Shown one piece after another: positions 8,542 through 15,987 of a stretch of DNA of 64,000 nt (the stretch's first letter is position 1; each line of letters starts with the position of its first letter). The stretch spans positions 421,938 to 485,937 of the forward strand of contig NZ_HF952018.1 of the NCBI RefSeq assembly GCF_000430995.1. Direction: 5' to 3'. The notes below the pieces were generated by a model. It worked only from the letters and a program-made list of their open reading frames with translations. It was not told the origin of the DNA and made no database searches. This stretch comes from Thermobrachium celere DSM 8682. Lineage in GTDB: Bacteria > Bacillota > Clostridia > Clostridiales > Caloramatoraceae. Position numbers and translations under genes: made by a program.

Positions 8542-9888
8542 ATGGAGCTTAATAAATTTATTGATGAGCTTTTTAAGAGGGGTAAAGAAGAAGGCTTTAG
8601 TGATATGGAGGTTTATTATATAGATTCAGATAGCTTTGAAGTAAACATATATAATCAAGAAGTAGATAAATATAATGTTAATAAGAATAAGGGATTATCC
8701 TTAAGAGCTATATATGAAGGAAGAATAGGATATGCATACACAGAGAAATTTGATGAAGAGGATATAGAATTTTTAATAAAAAATGCAAAAAATAACGCAC
8801 TAGAAACTCAAACAGATGTAATTCCTGAATTTTATTCTGGAGGCCAGTATAGAGAGCTTGAAATGGATATTAATGTAGATATTGATACAAAGAAGAAAAT
8901 AGAAGATGCAATGTATATGGAAAGAAGGGCAAAGGAGTATGATTCAAGAATTGATTCTGTAAATTACTGCTTAATAGATACTGGAAAGGGTAGAAGGAAA
9001 ATAGTAAATACTAGGGGATTAAACTTAGAAGAAGAGAGCGGTGTAAGTGTAGCATATATTGCAGTTGTTGCTAAGGATAAGGATGATGTTAAAAGTGGAA
9101 GCAGTTTTAAAGTAACAAGCAACTATAACAATATAGATTTTGAAAAGTTAGTAAAAGAAGCTTGTGATGAGGCTATTAATTCACTTGGTGCAGAAAGCAT
9201 ACCATCAGGTAAATATAAAGTCATTTTAAGACGTGATGCGGCAGCAACTTTGCTTGCAACCTTCTCTTCAATATTTTCAGGTGACGCAGTACAGAAGGGG
9301 TTTTCATTACTAAAGGGTAAGATTGGTAAAAAGATAGCATCGGATAAAATAACAATACTAGATGATCCTTTTTTAAAGGATGCTCCATCAAGCTGTTTCT
9401 TTGATGATGAAGGTGTAGAAACCTATACTAAGGAAGTTATTAAAGATGGAGTACTAAAAACATATTTGTATGATATAAAGAGTGCTAAAAAGGATGGAGT
9501 AAAATCAACAGGAAATGGGTTTAAAGCAAGCTATAAATCTCCTGTTGTTGTATCACCAACAAATATGTATATTGTAAAAGGAACATTAGATTATGAAGAG
9601 GCTATAAAAAGACAAGAGAGAGCTATTATAATTACAAGTTTACAGGGACTACATTCGGGAGCAAACCCAGTATCTGGTGATTTTTCTCTTGCAGCAGAAG
9701 GATATCTAGTTGAAAATGGAAGTATAACAAAACCAGTTGAACAAATAACAATAGCAGGTAACTTTTATAAACTACTAGAGGATGTTGAAGAGGTTCTTTC
9801 AGATTTTGAACTTGCACTGCCTAGTGGTATGGGAAGTTATGGAAGTCCAAGTATTATAATAAAGGAATTAAATGTTTCTGGAAAATAA
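8542..9888 (+). CDS. tldE: TldE/PmbA family protease partner
   Basis: 448 residues, paralogous to TldD along its length (for example the C-terminal GANPVSGDFSLAAEGYLVENG, compared with GSVNPVTGDFNFAVNEAYLI in TldD) but without HExxxH, as expected of the non-catalytic TldE/PmbA subunit. It completes the TldD/TldE heterodimer. AGGAGGTGATTTT precedes the ATG. It is followed by a long RNA-like hairpin instead of a standard terminator. Confidence 0.92.
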   Translation: MELNKFIDELFKRGKEEGFSDMEVYYIDSDSFEVNIYNQEVDKYNVNKNKGLSLRAIYEGRIGYAYTEKFDEEDIEFLIKNAKNNALETQTDVIPEFYSGGQYRELEMDINVDIDTKKKIEDAMYMERRAKEYDSRIDSVNYCLIDTGKGRRKIVNTRGLNLEEESGVSVAYIAVVAKDKDDVKSGSSFKVTSNYNNIDFEKLVKEACDEAINSLGAESIPSGKYKVILRRDAAATLLATFSSIFSGDAVQKGFSLLKGKIGKKIASDKITILDDPFLKDAPSSCFFDDEGVETYTKEVIKDGVLKTYLYDIKSAKKDGVKSTGNGFKASYKSPVVVSPTNMYIVKGTLDYEEAIKRQERAIIITSLQGLHSGANPVSGDFSLAAEGYLVENGSITKPVEQITIAGNFYKLLEDVEEVLSDFELALPSGMGSYGSPSIIIKELNVSGK

Positions 9889-9922
9889 AAGAGACATTGT
9901 TTATAAGAGAGAACATTTTGTT

Positions 9923-9987
9923 ATTGCCCCATTTTGGGTTTCATAGGCTTAAATTAAGATTGCCTATGAAACTTATAATGGGGCAAT
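9923..9987 (+). other. Long imperfect hairpin after tldE
   Basis: Arms 9923-9948 and 9962-9987 enclose a 13-base loop. Eleven outer and ten inner base pairs are perfect (outer ATTGCCCCATT/AATGGGGCAAT, inner TTTCATAGGC/GCCTATGAAA). The five middle positions, read as plus-strand RNA, give U-A, two G-U, G-C and one U-U mismatch, so about 25 of 26 positions pair. The minus-strand copy pairs worse. No T-run follows, so it is not a classic terminator; it may stabilise the tldE mRNA end or be a small RNA. Confidence 0.55.
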
Positions 9988-10037
9988 CATAGGTAATTTT
10001 AAAACTTTTTAGTCATATTAAAAATAATTGTGTAATA

Positions 10038-10301
10038 TTACTTTTGATATTGTAATGTAAGTCTTATAATTCGCCTTACTAATCTTCTTGCTACTGGATA
10101 TGGCATGTTATACATCTTGAGAAGTACAAAAATTTCTGGATTATTTTTTTCAATTTTGTTTAATATTCTATCAACTTCATTTACCATTCCCTTTTCAAAG
10201 TCATCTTTTTTCTGTCTTTCATCTTCAGTATCGTCAATATCCACAATAACAGGTACCATATTTGGCATAATCATAGTTGGAATCATATCGATGGGTTTCA
10301 T
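10038..10301 (-). CDS. Small hypothetical protein, 87 residues
   Basis: No family recognised. The N-terminal ~22 residues are rich in Met, Pro, Ile and Val (PTMIMPNMVPVIV), the middle (~22-50) is acidic and probably helical, and the end is basic and helical (ARRLVRRIIRLTLQYQK). There is no cysteine and no signal peptide. AGGAGG is 12 bases before the ATG, a little far but present. It is a single gene, convergent with tldE and divergent from sdaAB. The length, clean ribosome site and composition support a real gene; function is unknown. Confidence 0.6.
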   Translation of the reverse strand: MKPIDMIPTMIMPNMVPVIVDIDDTEDERQKKDDFEKGMVNEVDRILNKIEKNNPEIFVLLKMYNMPYPVARRLVRRIIRLTLQYQK

Positions 10302-10425
10302 ATTAAAGAATAACCTCCTATTAATGTTTACAATATATAATATTAATTAAGAGTATATAGTGTTAAAAATATTTTTGTGCAATTGTCCTTATCAACAAAA
10401 TCTCAAATAGAATTATAAATTTCTA

Positions 10426-10454
10426 TTGTTTAAAAATTAATAAAATGATAAAAT
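10426..10454 (+). promoter_or_regulatory. Promoter of the L-serine dehydratase operon
   Basis: TTGTTT at 10426-10431, 17-bp spacer, TAAAAT at 10449-10454, 37 bp before the chosen sdaAB start. Confidence 0.5.
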
Positions 10455-10491
10455 TAAAGTGAAAAAAATGTCGAATGGAGAGGAAGATGGT

Positions 10492-11163
10492 ATGAGTAAT
10501 TTAAGTGCTTTTGATATTATTGGACCTATAATGGTTGGGCCATCTAGTTCACACACAGCAGGAGCTGCAAGACTTGGGAAAGTTGCAATGTCAATTGCAG
10601 GTAAGAATTTTAATAAAGTTACATTTTATCTACATGGCTCATTTGCAAAGACATATAGGGGACATGGCACAGACAGAGCATTAGTTGCAGGTATTTTAGG
10701 CATGGAAACCTATGACGATAGATTAAAGTACTCTCTTGAAATTGCAAAGGAAAAAGGCATAGAGATTGAGTTTATTGAAGCAGATTTAGGAGATGTCCAT
10801 CCTAATACTGTGAAAATTGTTTTTCATAGAGAAGATGGAACAAAGTTTGAGGTTGTAGGTTCATCAATTGGTGGAGGAAATATAATAATTACAGAGATAA
10901 ATGGTGATAAAGTAGAATTTACAGGAGATTATCCAACCCTTATTGTAAAACAAAAGGATGTAAAGGGTATGATAAGTTCTGTAACAGCTATTTTAGCTAG
11001 TCAAAACATCAATATTGCAACTATGAGGGTGACTAGACGAGCTAAGGGTAAAGAAGCCCTAATGATAATAGAAACAGATGCTGAAATAAGTGATTATGTA
11101 TTAAAAGTGATTGAAAAGGTTGAAAATATACTATCAGCTAAAGCGATAAATCCTGTAAAGTAA
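10492..11163 (+). CDS. sdaAB: L-serine dehydratase, beta subunit (iron-sulfur type)
   Basis: 223 residues from the ATG at 10492, which follows GGAGAGGAAGATGGT; a GTG 33 bases upstream overlaps the predicted promoter and lacks a site. The start of the protein, DIIGPIMVGPSSSHTAGAARLG, is the SDH beta-domain signature. The C-terminal ~75 residues (LIVKQKDVKGMISSVTAIL) form an ACT domain, a usual serine-binding or regulatory module. Together with SdaAA it deaminates L-serine to pyruvate and ammonia, a fermentative use of amino acids in anaerobes. The next gene starts 14 bases later. Confidence 0.94.
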   Translation: MSNLSAFDIIGPIMVGPSSSHTAGAARLGKVAMSIAGKNFNKVTFYLHGSFAKTYRGHGTDRALVAGILGMETYDDRLKYSLEIAKEKGIEIEFIEADLGDVHPNTVKIVFHREDGTKFEVVGSSIGGGNIIITEINGDKVEFTGDYPTLIVKQKDVKGMISSVTAILASQNINIATMRVTRRAKGKEALMIIETDAEISDYVLKVIEKVENILSAKAINPVK

Positions 11164-11177
11164 TTGGAGGTTAGAAT

Positions 11178-12050
11178 ATGTACAATACAGGTTTAGAACT
11201 TATGGAAATTGCTAATTCTAAAAAATGCAAAATCTATGAAGTGGTTATAGATAATGAAGTAGAATCACAGGGAATAAGTAAGGAAGAAATAATATCAAAG
11301 ATGCAAAAGGCACTTGAGGTGATGAAATCATCAGCTCAAGAAGCACTAGAAAAGGAAGTAAAGTCAGTAAGTGGATTAATAGGTGGAGATGCTAAAAAGT
11401 TAGAGGACTACAGAAAAGCAGGAAATACGCTTTGTGGAGATACGGTTGTTAAGGCAATGGCTAGAGCACTTTCATGCTCTGAAGTAAATGCAGCAATGGG
11501 TAGGATTGTTGCAGCACCAACTGCAGGATCATGTGGTATTCTTCCAGCAGCATTAATTACTGCTGCAGAAAAGCTAAACAAGAGTGAGGAAGAATTAGTT
11601 AATGCCCTATTTACAGCTTCAGGTATAGGGCAAATAATAGCTAAAAATGCAACTGTATCAGGAGCAGAAGGTGGCTGTCAAGCAGAGTGTGGAGCAGCAG
11701 CTGCTATGGCAGCGGCAGCTATTGTTGAGATGGCAGGTGGAACTCCAGAAATGTGTCTGCATGCGGCAGCAATAGCATTAAAGAACATAATGGGACTTGT
11801 GTGTGACCCAATTGCTGGTCTTGTTGAGGCACCTTGTGCTAAAAGAAATGCCTCAGGTGTTGTTAACGCTCTAATATCAGCTGAACTTGCACTTGCTGGT
11901 ATAAAGAGTATTATTCCTTTTGATGAAGTTGTTGACGCAATGTATAAAGTTGGGAAGGCACTTCCAGAAGCATTGAGGGAAACAGCCCTTGGTGGAATTG
12001 CTGCTACACCAACAGGTATCAAATTAAGAAAACAAGTACTGGGAGAATAA
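11178..12050 (+). CDS. sdaAA: L-serine dehydratase, alpha subunit (iron-sulfur type)
   Basis: 290 residues, normal for the clostridial alpha subunit. Conserved cysteines that can hold the oxygen-sensitive [4Fe-4S] cluster are visible: C119 in AGSCGI, C167 and C171 in GGCQAECGAA, and C193 in MCLHAA. The glycine/alanine-rich active-site region AAPTAGSCGILPAAL is typical. It forms the catalytic unit with SdaAB encoded just upstream (TTGGAGG site, 14-base gap). A hairpin terminator follows. Confidence 0.95.
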   Translation: MYNTGLELMEIANSKKCKIYEVVIDNEVESQGISKEEIISKMQKALEVMKSSAQEALEKEVKSVSGLIGGDAKKLEDYRKAGNTLCGDTVVKAMARALSCSEVNAAMGRIVAAPTAGSCGILPAALITAAEKLNKSEEELVNALFTASGIGQIIAKNATVSGAEGGCQAECGAAAAMAAAAIVEMAGGTPEMCLHAAAIALKNIMGLVCDPIAGLVEAPCAKRNASGVVNALISAELALAGIKSIIPFDEVVDAMYKVGKALPEALRETALGGIAATPTGIKLRKQVLGE

Positions 12051-12073
12051 TTACAATTTAAAGATAATTATTA

Positions 12074-12102
12074 TTGACAAAAATTTTAATAACAATTAAA
12101 AT
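12074..12102 (+). promoter_or_regulatory. Promoter of the rubredoxin-like small gene
   Basis: Consensus TTGACA at 12074-12079, exactly 17 bp, then TAAAAT at 12097-12102. It sits between sdaAA and the 36-residue gene; transcription would begin near the following hairpin. Confidence 0.65.
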
Positions 12103-12105
12103 GAA

Positions 12106-12136
12106 TTTAAGAGTGGTATATCCACTCTTAAATTTT
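12106..12136 (+). terminator. Terminator of sdaAB-sdaAA
   Basis: Stem TTTAAGAGTGG/CCACTCTTAAA, loop TATAT, followed by ATTTT. Its left arm overlaps the expected start of the next transcript, so it may also shape the 5' leader of the small gene. Confidence 0.7.
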
Positions 12137-12155
12137 ACATAAGGTGGGTTTTAAT

Positions 12156-12266
12156 ATGGCAGTTTGGAAGTGTACTGTTTGTGGAGAAACAAAGGAAGGA
12201 AGATGTAGACCTCAAAAATGTCCAAAGTGTGGAGCTACAAAGGAAAATTTTGAAAAACAACAATAA
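12156..12266 (+). CDS. Rubredoxin-like zinc-ribbon protein, 36 residues
   Basis: The protein has two knuckles, CTVCG at residues 6-10 and CPKCG at 22-26, like the metal site of rubredoxins or the rubredoxin domain of rubrerythrins, but with only about 12 residues between. Very short RCKP-type rubredoxin-like proteins are known in anaerobes; the metal could be iron or zinc. AAGGTGGG precedes the ATG by 7 bases and a near-consensus promoter lies upstream. It faces the rubrerythrin operon across a shared palindromic terminator, consistent with oxygen or peroxide defence, but no direct link is shown. Confidence 0.85.
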   Translation: MAVWKCTVCGETKEGRCRPQKCPKCGATKENFEKQQ

Positions 12267-12304
12267 CAAAACATTAGGTGTTTTCCACCTAATGTTTTGT
12301 TATT
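12262..12304. terminator. Palindromic bidirectional terminator including a stop codon
   Basis: A perfect 19-bp stem (arms 12262-12280 and 12286-12304) with loop TTTTC. The rubredoxin-like gene's TAA (12264-12266) is inside the left arm; the minus-strand gene stops one base beyond the right arm. Each arm gives a T-rich end for its own direction. Confidence 0.9.
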
Positions 12305-12305
12305 A

Positions 12306-12485
12306 TTATTTATTTTTTGGTATTTGTTCATTAACAAATTCCTCATCGATCATTTCATATAAATTTAGTTTATATTGAATATCATCTTCGGTATTGTCTT
12401 CTCTCATAAATCTAATATTTTCAAATAAATCCTCTTCATCCTCAAAATAGCTAATTGGAACCCAAACAATCATGCAAGGATACAT
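12306..12485 (-). CDS. Small acidic hypothetical protein, 59 residues
   Basis: The protein begins MYPCMIVWVPISYFEDEEDLFENI and is rich in Asp and Glu; no family recognised. The ATG at 12485 follows AGAGGTG with good spacing; an in-frame GTG three codons earlier is part of that site. It starts 12 bases after the rubrerythrin stop, so it is the second gene of that operon. A role tied to rubrerythrin is guilt by association only. Confidence 0.65.
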   Translation of the reverse strand: MYPCMIVWVPISYFEDEEDLFENIRFMREDNTEDDIQYKLNLYEMIDEEFVNEQIPKNK

Positions 12486-12496
12486 TATATTCACCT

Positions 12497-13036
12497 CTAT
12501 TTATAGTTCTCGCAGTAGATTTCAAAGTAAGCCCTTGGAAAACCACATAGAGGACAAACTTCTGGAGCTTCAGTTCCCTCATGAACATATCCGCAGTTTA
12601 GACATTGCCACTTAACAACAGTATCCCTCTTGAATATCTTTCCAGATTTTAAGTTTTCAAGTATTTTTAAGAATCTTATTTTATGAAATTCCTCTGTTTC
12701 TGCAAGTTCTTTATAAAAATCTGCTATCTCTTCAAAGCCTTCTTCCTTTGCAACCTTTTCAAATTCTTTATATAATTTTTCAGATTCAAAGGCTTCAAGC
12801 ATTGCAGCTTCTAATAAATTTTCAGCAGTAGTTTTGTTTTCCTTAAGGAAATCATCAAATACTCTTCTAGCATGTGCCTTTTCATTATCAGATGTTATGT
12901 CAAATATTTTTGCTATAAATTCATACCCTTCTTTTCTTGCCTTTTCTGCGTAGAATGAATATCTGCTTCTTGCTCTTGATTCTCCGGCAAATGTTTTTAG
13001 TAGATTTTTTTCGGTTTTACTTCCTTTAAGATTCAT
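12497..13036 (-). CDS. rbr: Rubrerythrin
   Basis: 179 residues. The N-terminal four-helix ferritin-like domain has the di-iron ligands expected of rubrerythrins: E in FAGESRARSRYSFYA, E and H in DNEKAHARRVFDD, and E..H in ETEEFHKIRFL. The C-terminal rubredoxin domain has CLNCG and CPLCG near residues 146 and 164. It reduces hydrogen peroxide to water in anaerobes, using NAD(P)H-dependent electron donors. The ATG at 13036 follows AGGAGGATTGTA; an upstream 17-codon extension has no such site. A palindrome over the probable -10 region hints at repressor control. Confidence 0.94.
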   Translation of the reverse strand: MNLKGSKTEKNLLKTFAGESRARSRYSFYAEKARKEGYEFIAKIFDITSDNEKAHARRVFDDFLKENKTTAENLLEAAMLEAFESEKLYKEFEKVAKEEGFEEIADFYKELAETEEFHKIRFLKILENLKSGKIFKRDTVVKWQCLNCGYVHEGTEAPEVCPLCGFPRAYFEIYCENYK

Positions 13037-13068
13037 TACAATCCTCCTGATATATTTACTCACAGTTA

Positions 13069-13084
13069 TATAATATGAATTATA
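13069..13084 (-). promoter_or_regulatory. Palindrome over the rubrerythrin -10 region
   Basis: TATAATTCATATTATA on the minus strand: 6-bp arms and 4-base centre, with the first arm itself a TATAAT box. It lies 33 bp before the rbr start. It resembles but does not match the PerR 7-1-7 box. Confidence 0.3.
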
Positions 13085-13133
13085 CATAAAAAAATTTACA
13101 AAAAAATATTAGAGTATTTGTAGTGAATAATAC

Positions 13134-13177
13134 AAAAAGCCTCATGTGTGGATTATTTATCCATACATGAGGCTTTT
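13134..13177 (-). terminator. Terminator-like hairpin between rubrerythrin and pssA
   Basis: 19-bp stem (GCCTCATGTGTGGAT/ATCCATACATGAGGC core, one G-T pair) with a TATTT loop and a T-run on the minus-strand side. It ends pssA transcription before the rbr promoter. Confidence 0.9.
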
Positions 13178-13196
13178 AATGAAAACTTGTTTTTTA

Positions 13197-13703
13197 TTAA
13201 AACTTCTTTATCTTTATTTTACTTACCATAAGATAAGCAAAAACAATGAATATTATAGTTGAAATAATTGGATGAGGTTTATATAAACCTATAATATTAT
13301 CTAATGCTACAACTGAACCTGCAACTGTAATTGGAACTCCAGTGAATACGTTATTAAATTGAGTTACATTAAATCTAGCAAGTCTAAAGGCACCAGCTAT
13401 AGGGAATAGTAGTGTAATAATATAACCTATGATTCCAAAATTAATTAAAAATGATTGCCAACTTAAAATGGCTGGTGCAGCTCCAAAGGACACAAGGTCT
13501 GCAAGAGAATCAAGCTCTTTTCCTAGTTCACTAGATACTCCAATTTTTCTTGCTATTCTTCCATCATATCTATCAAGAAGTGCTGCAAGTATTATCATTA
13601 GTGCTGCAAGTCTTAAATTGTTGTTAAAAGTAAACATAATGGATATCATACCAAAGGATAGATTAGCAAATGTAAATAGATTAGGTATAAATTCTTTCTT
13701 CAA
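13197..13703 (-). CDS. pssA: CDP-diacylglycerol--serine O-phosphatidyltransferase
   Basis: 168 residues, hydrophobic. The CDP-alcohol phosphotransferase motif is complete: DRYDGRIAR, then G and D-x3-D in ELGKELDSLAD, at about residues 43-68. It makes phosphatidylserine from CDP-diacylglycerol and serine in the membrane, a precursor of phosphatidylethanolamine. I chose the TTG at 13703, because GGGGTG lies 6 bases before it; the GTG at 13712 is inside the ribosome site. No psd (decarboxylase) gene is adjacent. The gene stands alone, with a terminator downstream. Confidence 0.9.
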   Translation of the reverse strand: MKKEFIPNLFTFANLSFGMISIMFTFNNNLRLAALMIILAALLDRYDGRIARKIGVSSELGKELDSLADLVSFGAAPAILSWQSFLINFGIIGYIITLLFPIAGAFRLARFNVTQFNNVFTGVPITVAGSVVALDNIIGLYKPHPIISTIIFIVFAYLMVSKIKIKKF

Positions 13704-13866
13704 ATCAATCACCCCAATAAATTTAATTAATACTTAGTTGAATCAGTGCATAAGTTATTATAAAATTATAATTGACTTATTTTAAATTTTTAATTTACTA
13801 AATATATATTATAAACTAAAAGCAAATATTTTACAACAACAGGTAAAAAATTTTGAGGTGGTATAT

Positions 13867-14523
13867 TTGAATAAAAGAAATATAATAAAATGGTTTGTTA
13901 TATTGATTATTTTGTTTGCCATTTATATCATATTTAAAACAACTAAACTAACTTTGTTTTTTACGGGTATTAATATAAAGAAAATAGTAAGTTACATAAG
14001 AGGGTATGGGAAATTTTCTATATTAATTTTGTTGATTATATATGCAATTAAGCCATTTACTATTATTTTCCCAACATGGACATTAGGTGTTGCTTCAGGG
14101 GTATTATACGGATGGTTTTTAGGGTATATAATATCTCTAATTGGGTGTTTTATATCTGCAACTGTTGGTTATTATGTTGCTAAATTTTTAGGTAGAGATT
14201 TTGTATTAAAATTTACAAAAGGAAAGTTTGAAAAACTTGATAAGGTTTTAGAAAAGGATGGGTTTAAAATACTTTTTTTAATGAGGCTACCTGTGGTTTT
14301 TCCTTATGATGCATTAAGTTTAGCATGTGGTCTTACATCAATAAGATATAAAGATTTTATTTTAGCAAGTGTCTTGGGTGTAATGCCAGAAATGTTTGCA
14401 TATAATTACTTTGGAAATTCCTTTAGTACAAGTTGCTATAGAAGTATATTAGTACCAATAAGTATATTGGTAGTATTAGTTTTTATTTCTTTTAAATTAA
14501 AGAATATCGGAAATGTTGAGTAA
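13867..14523 (+). CDS. TVP38/TMEM64 (VTT domain) membrane protein
   Basis: 218 residues with about five to six membrane segments. The central GVASGVLYGWFLGYIISLIG and ATVGYYVAKFLGRDFV stretches are typical of the VTT/SNARE-associated (COG0398, YdjZ/YtxB type) family, and FLMRLPVVFPYDALSLACGLT is the second signature. These proteins are related to DedA and probably move lipids or ions, but this is not settled. The start is the TTG at 13867, preceded by GAGGTGG; the GTG nine bases upstream is within that site. The CBS-domain gene follows, across a hairpin that covers its ribosome site. Confidence 0.85.
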   Translation: MNKRNIIKWFVILIILFAIYIIFKTTKLTLFFTGINIKKIVSYIRGYGKFSILILLIIYAIKPFTIIFPTWTLGVASGVLYGWFLGYIISLIGCFISATVGYYVAKFLGRDFVLKFTKGKFEKLDKVLEKDGFKILFLMRLPVVFPYDALSLACGLTSIRYKDFILASVLGVMPEMFAYNYFGNSFSTSCYRSILVPISILVVLVFISFKLKNIGNVE

Positions 14524-14525
14524 AA

Positions 14526-14561
14526 AAACACCTCTTGGGAAAAATAATACTGGAGGTGTTT
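14526..14561 (+). promoter_or_regulatory. Hairpin covering the CBS-gene ribosome site
   Basis: AAACACCTC (14526-14534) pairs perfectly with GAGGTGTTT (14553-14561) across an 18-base loop. The right arm contains the GGAGGTG ribosome site of the CBS-domain gene, so in read-through transcripts its translation could be restrained. Confidence 0.45.
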
Positions 14562-14564
14562 AAA

Positions 14565-14993
14565 TTGAAGGTTAAAGATATAATGACAAGGGATGTAATA
14601 ACAGTTTCTCCCAATACACCTGTTAAAGAAGTTGCTGATTTAATGAGAAAATACAACATAGGTTCAGTTCCAGTTTGTGAAGGTAATAGGGTAGTTGGTA
14701 TTGTTACAGATAGGGATATAGTTATAAGAGAAGTGGCCTATGGTAAAAATCCTAATGAAGTTTTAGCTAGAGATGTAATGACAGCTTCTATTACTACCAT
14801 TAACTCAGAAAAGGATATTCATGATGCGGCTAGAATTATGGCAGAAAAACAGATAAGAAGATTGCCTGTAGTAGAAGATGGTAGACTTGTTGGAATGCTA
14901 GCCCTTGGTGATATTGCTGTTACAAATAGACTTCATGACGATGCAGGTGAAGCATTAAGTGATATATCAAAACCAAGTGGTACAATGTTTTAA
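14565..14993 (+). CDS. CBS-domain pair protein
   Basis: 142 residues from the TTG at 14565 (GGAGGTG 6 bases upstream). Two CBS domains: residues ~1-60 (VKDIMTRDVITVSPNTPVKEVADLM, VGIVTDRDIVIR) and ~70-130 (ARDVMTASITTINSEKDIHDAARIM, RRLPVVEDGRLVGML). Stand-alone CBS pairs bind adenosine nucleotides or NAD and act as energy sensors or regulators; no catalytic domain is present. The 10-residue upstream extension has no ribosome site. A hairpin terminator overlaps the stop codon. Confidence 0.93.
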   Translation: MKVKDIMTRDVITVSPNTPVKEVADLMRKYNIGSVPVCEGNRVVGIVTDRDIVIREVAYGKNPNEVLARDVMTASITTINSEKDIHDAARIMAEKQIRRLPVVEDGRLVGMLALGDIAVTNRLHDDAGEALSDISKPSGTMF

Positions 14994-15023
14994 TCCCTGC
15001 AGTTGCAGGGATTATATATTTTG
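14991..15023 (+). terminator. Terminator after the CBS gene
   Basis: TAATCCCTGCA/TGCAGGGATTA stem with a 2-base nominal loop, then ATATATTTT. The stop codon is in the left arm. Confidence 0.85.
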
Positions 15024-15053
15024 TGTATACTAATTAAGTTGGGGGGCGTTAGT

Positions 15054-15926
15054 ATGAAGAAGGCTAAGTTGATTTACAATCCTTATTCTGGAGATAGATC
15101 CTTTAGAAATAGACTAGATTCTGTTATAGATAAGCTTCAAAGTGCAGGTTATGAGGTTACACCTTATAGAACTATGTCTATAGAAGACATATATGAGAGT
15201 GTTAAAAGGTCAAAGGAATATGACGCTATTTTAATTTCGGGTGGGGATGGTACAATTAATCATGTTATAAATGCCATGGTTCAAAATAATATAGATGTGC
15301 CTGTTGGTATATTCCCTTATGGTACAGCAAATGATTTTGCATCCCATTTAGGTATACCAAGAAAGATAACTCAAGCTTGTGACATAATTGCAAAGGGAAA
15401 ACTTACGCAGTTTGATTTAGGTAAAATAAATGACAGGTATTTTATAAACGTTGCAGCTGGTGGTCTTTTAACTGATGTTTCACAAAAGATAGACATAAAT
15501 ATGAAAAATACGTTAGGTAAAGTAGCTTACTATTTAAAGGGAATAGAACAGCTTCCAAACTTTAGATCAATACCTATAAAAATTACTTGTGACGATAAAG
15601 TGATTGAAGAAAATATATACTTATTTGTAATCTTAAATGGTTCAAGTGCAGGTGGATTTAAATTAGCACCAGATGCAACTGCAAATGATGAGCTATTAAA
15701 TCTTATTGCTATTAAGCAGTGTAGTTTAGTAGATTTATTTAACTTGTTTATTAAAATGTTAAAAGGAGAACATCTAGAGAGCAATAATGTTATATATTTA
15801 AGAAGTAAAAATTTTAAAATAGAGTGCTATGAAAATATTGAAACAGACATCGATGGAGAGGTAGGACCTAATTTCCCATTAGATGTAAGCATATCGTCTA
15901 AAAAGATTAAAATTTTTACCCCATAG
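15054..15926 (+). CDS. Diacylglycerol/lipid kinase family protein (YegS/DgkB type)
   Basis: 290 residues. The DAGK catalytic signatures are present: N in LIYNPYSG near the start, GGDGTINHV at ~64-72, and GTANDFA at ~91-97. Such enzymes phosphorylate diacylglycerol or related lipids with ATP and recycle diacylglycerol into phosphatidate for membrane lipid synthesis. The ATG at 15054 has GGGGGGCG upstream; the in-frame GTG 51 bases earlier overlaps the preceding terminator. The exact lipid substrate cannot be read from sequence. Confidence 0.9.
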   Translation: MKKAKLIYNPYSGDRSFRNRLDSVIDKLQSAGYEVTPYRTMSIEDIYESVKRSKEYDAILISGGDGTINHVINAMVQNNIDVPVGIFPYGTANDFASHLGIPRKITQACDIIAKGKLTQFDLGKINDRYFINVAAGGLLTDVSQKIDINMKNTLGKVAYYLKGIEQLPNFRSIPIKITCDDKVIEENIYLFVILNGSSAGGFKLAPDATANDELLNLIAIKQCSLVDLFNLFIKMLKGEHLESNNVIYLRSKNFKIECYENIETDIDGEVGPNFPLDVSISSKKIKIFTP

Positions 15927-15987
15927 GTTATAAATTTATTTTAATTTTAATATTATAAATTAGTAGTAATCTATAAGGGGAATGGAT

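Noticed and set aside
11678-12022. Alanine-rich open frame on the minus strand within sdaAA
   Set aside because: Antisense shadow of a well-supported gene; its composition reflects the Ala/Gly-rich serine dehydratase codons.
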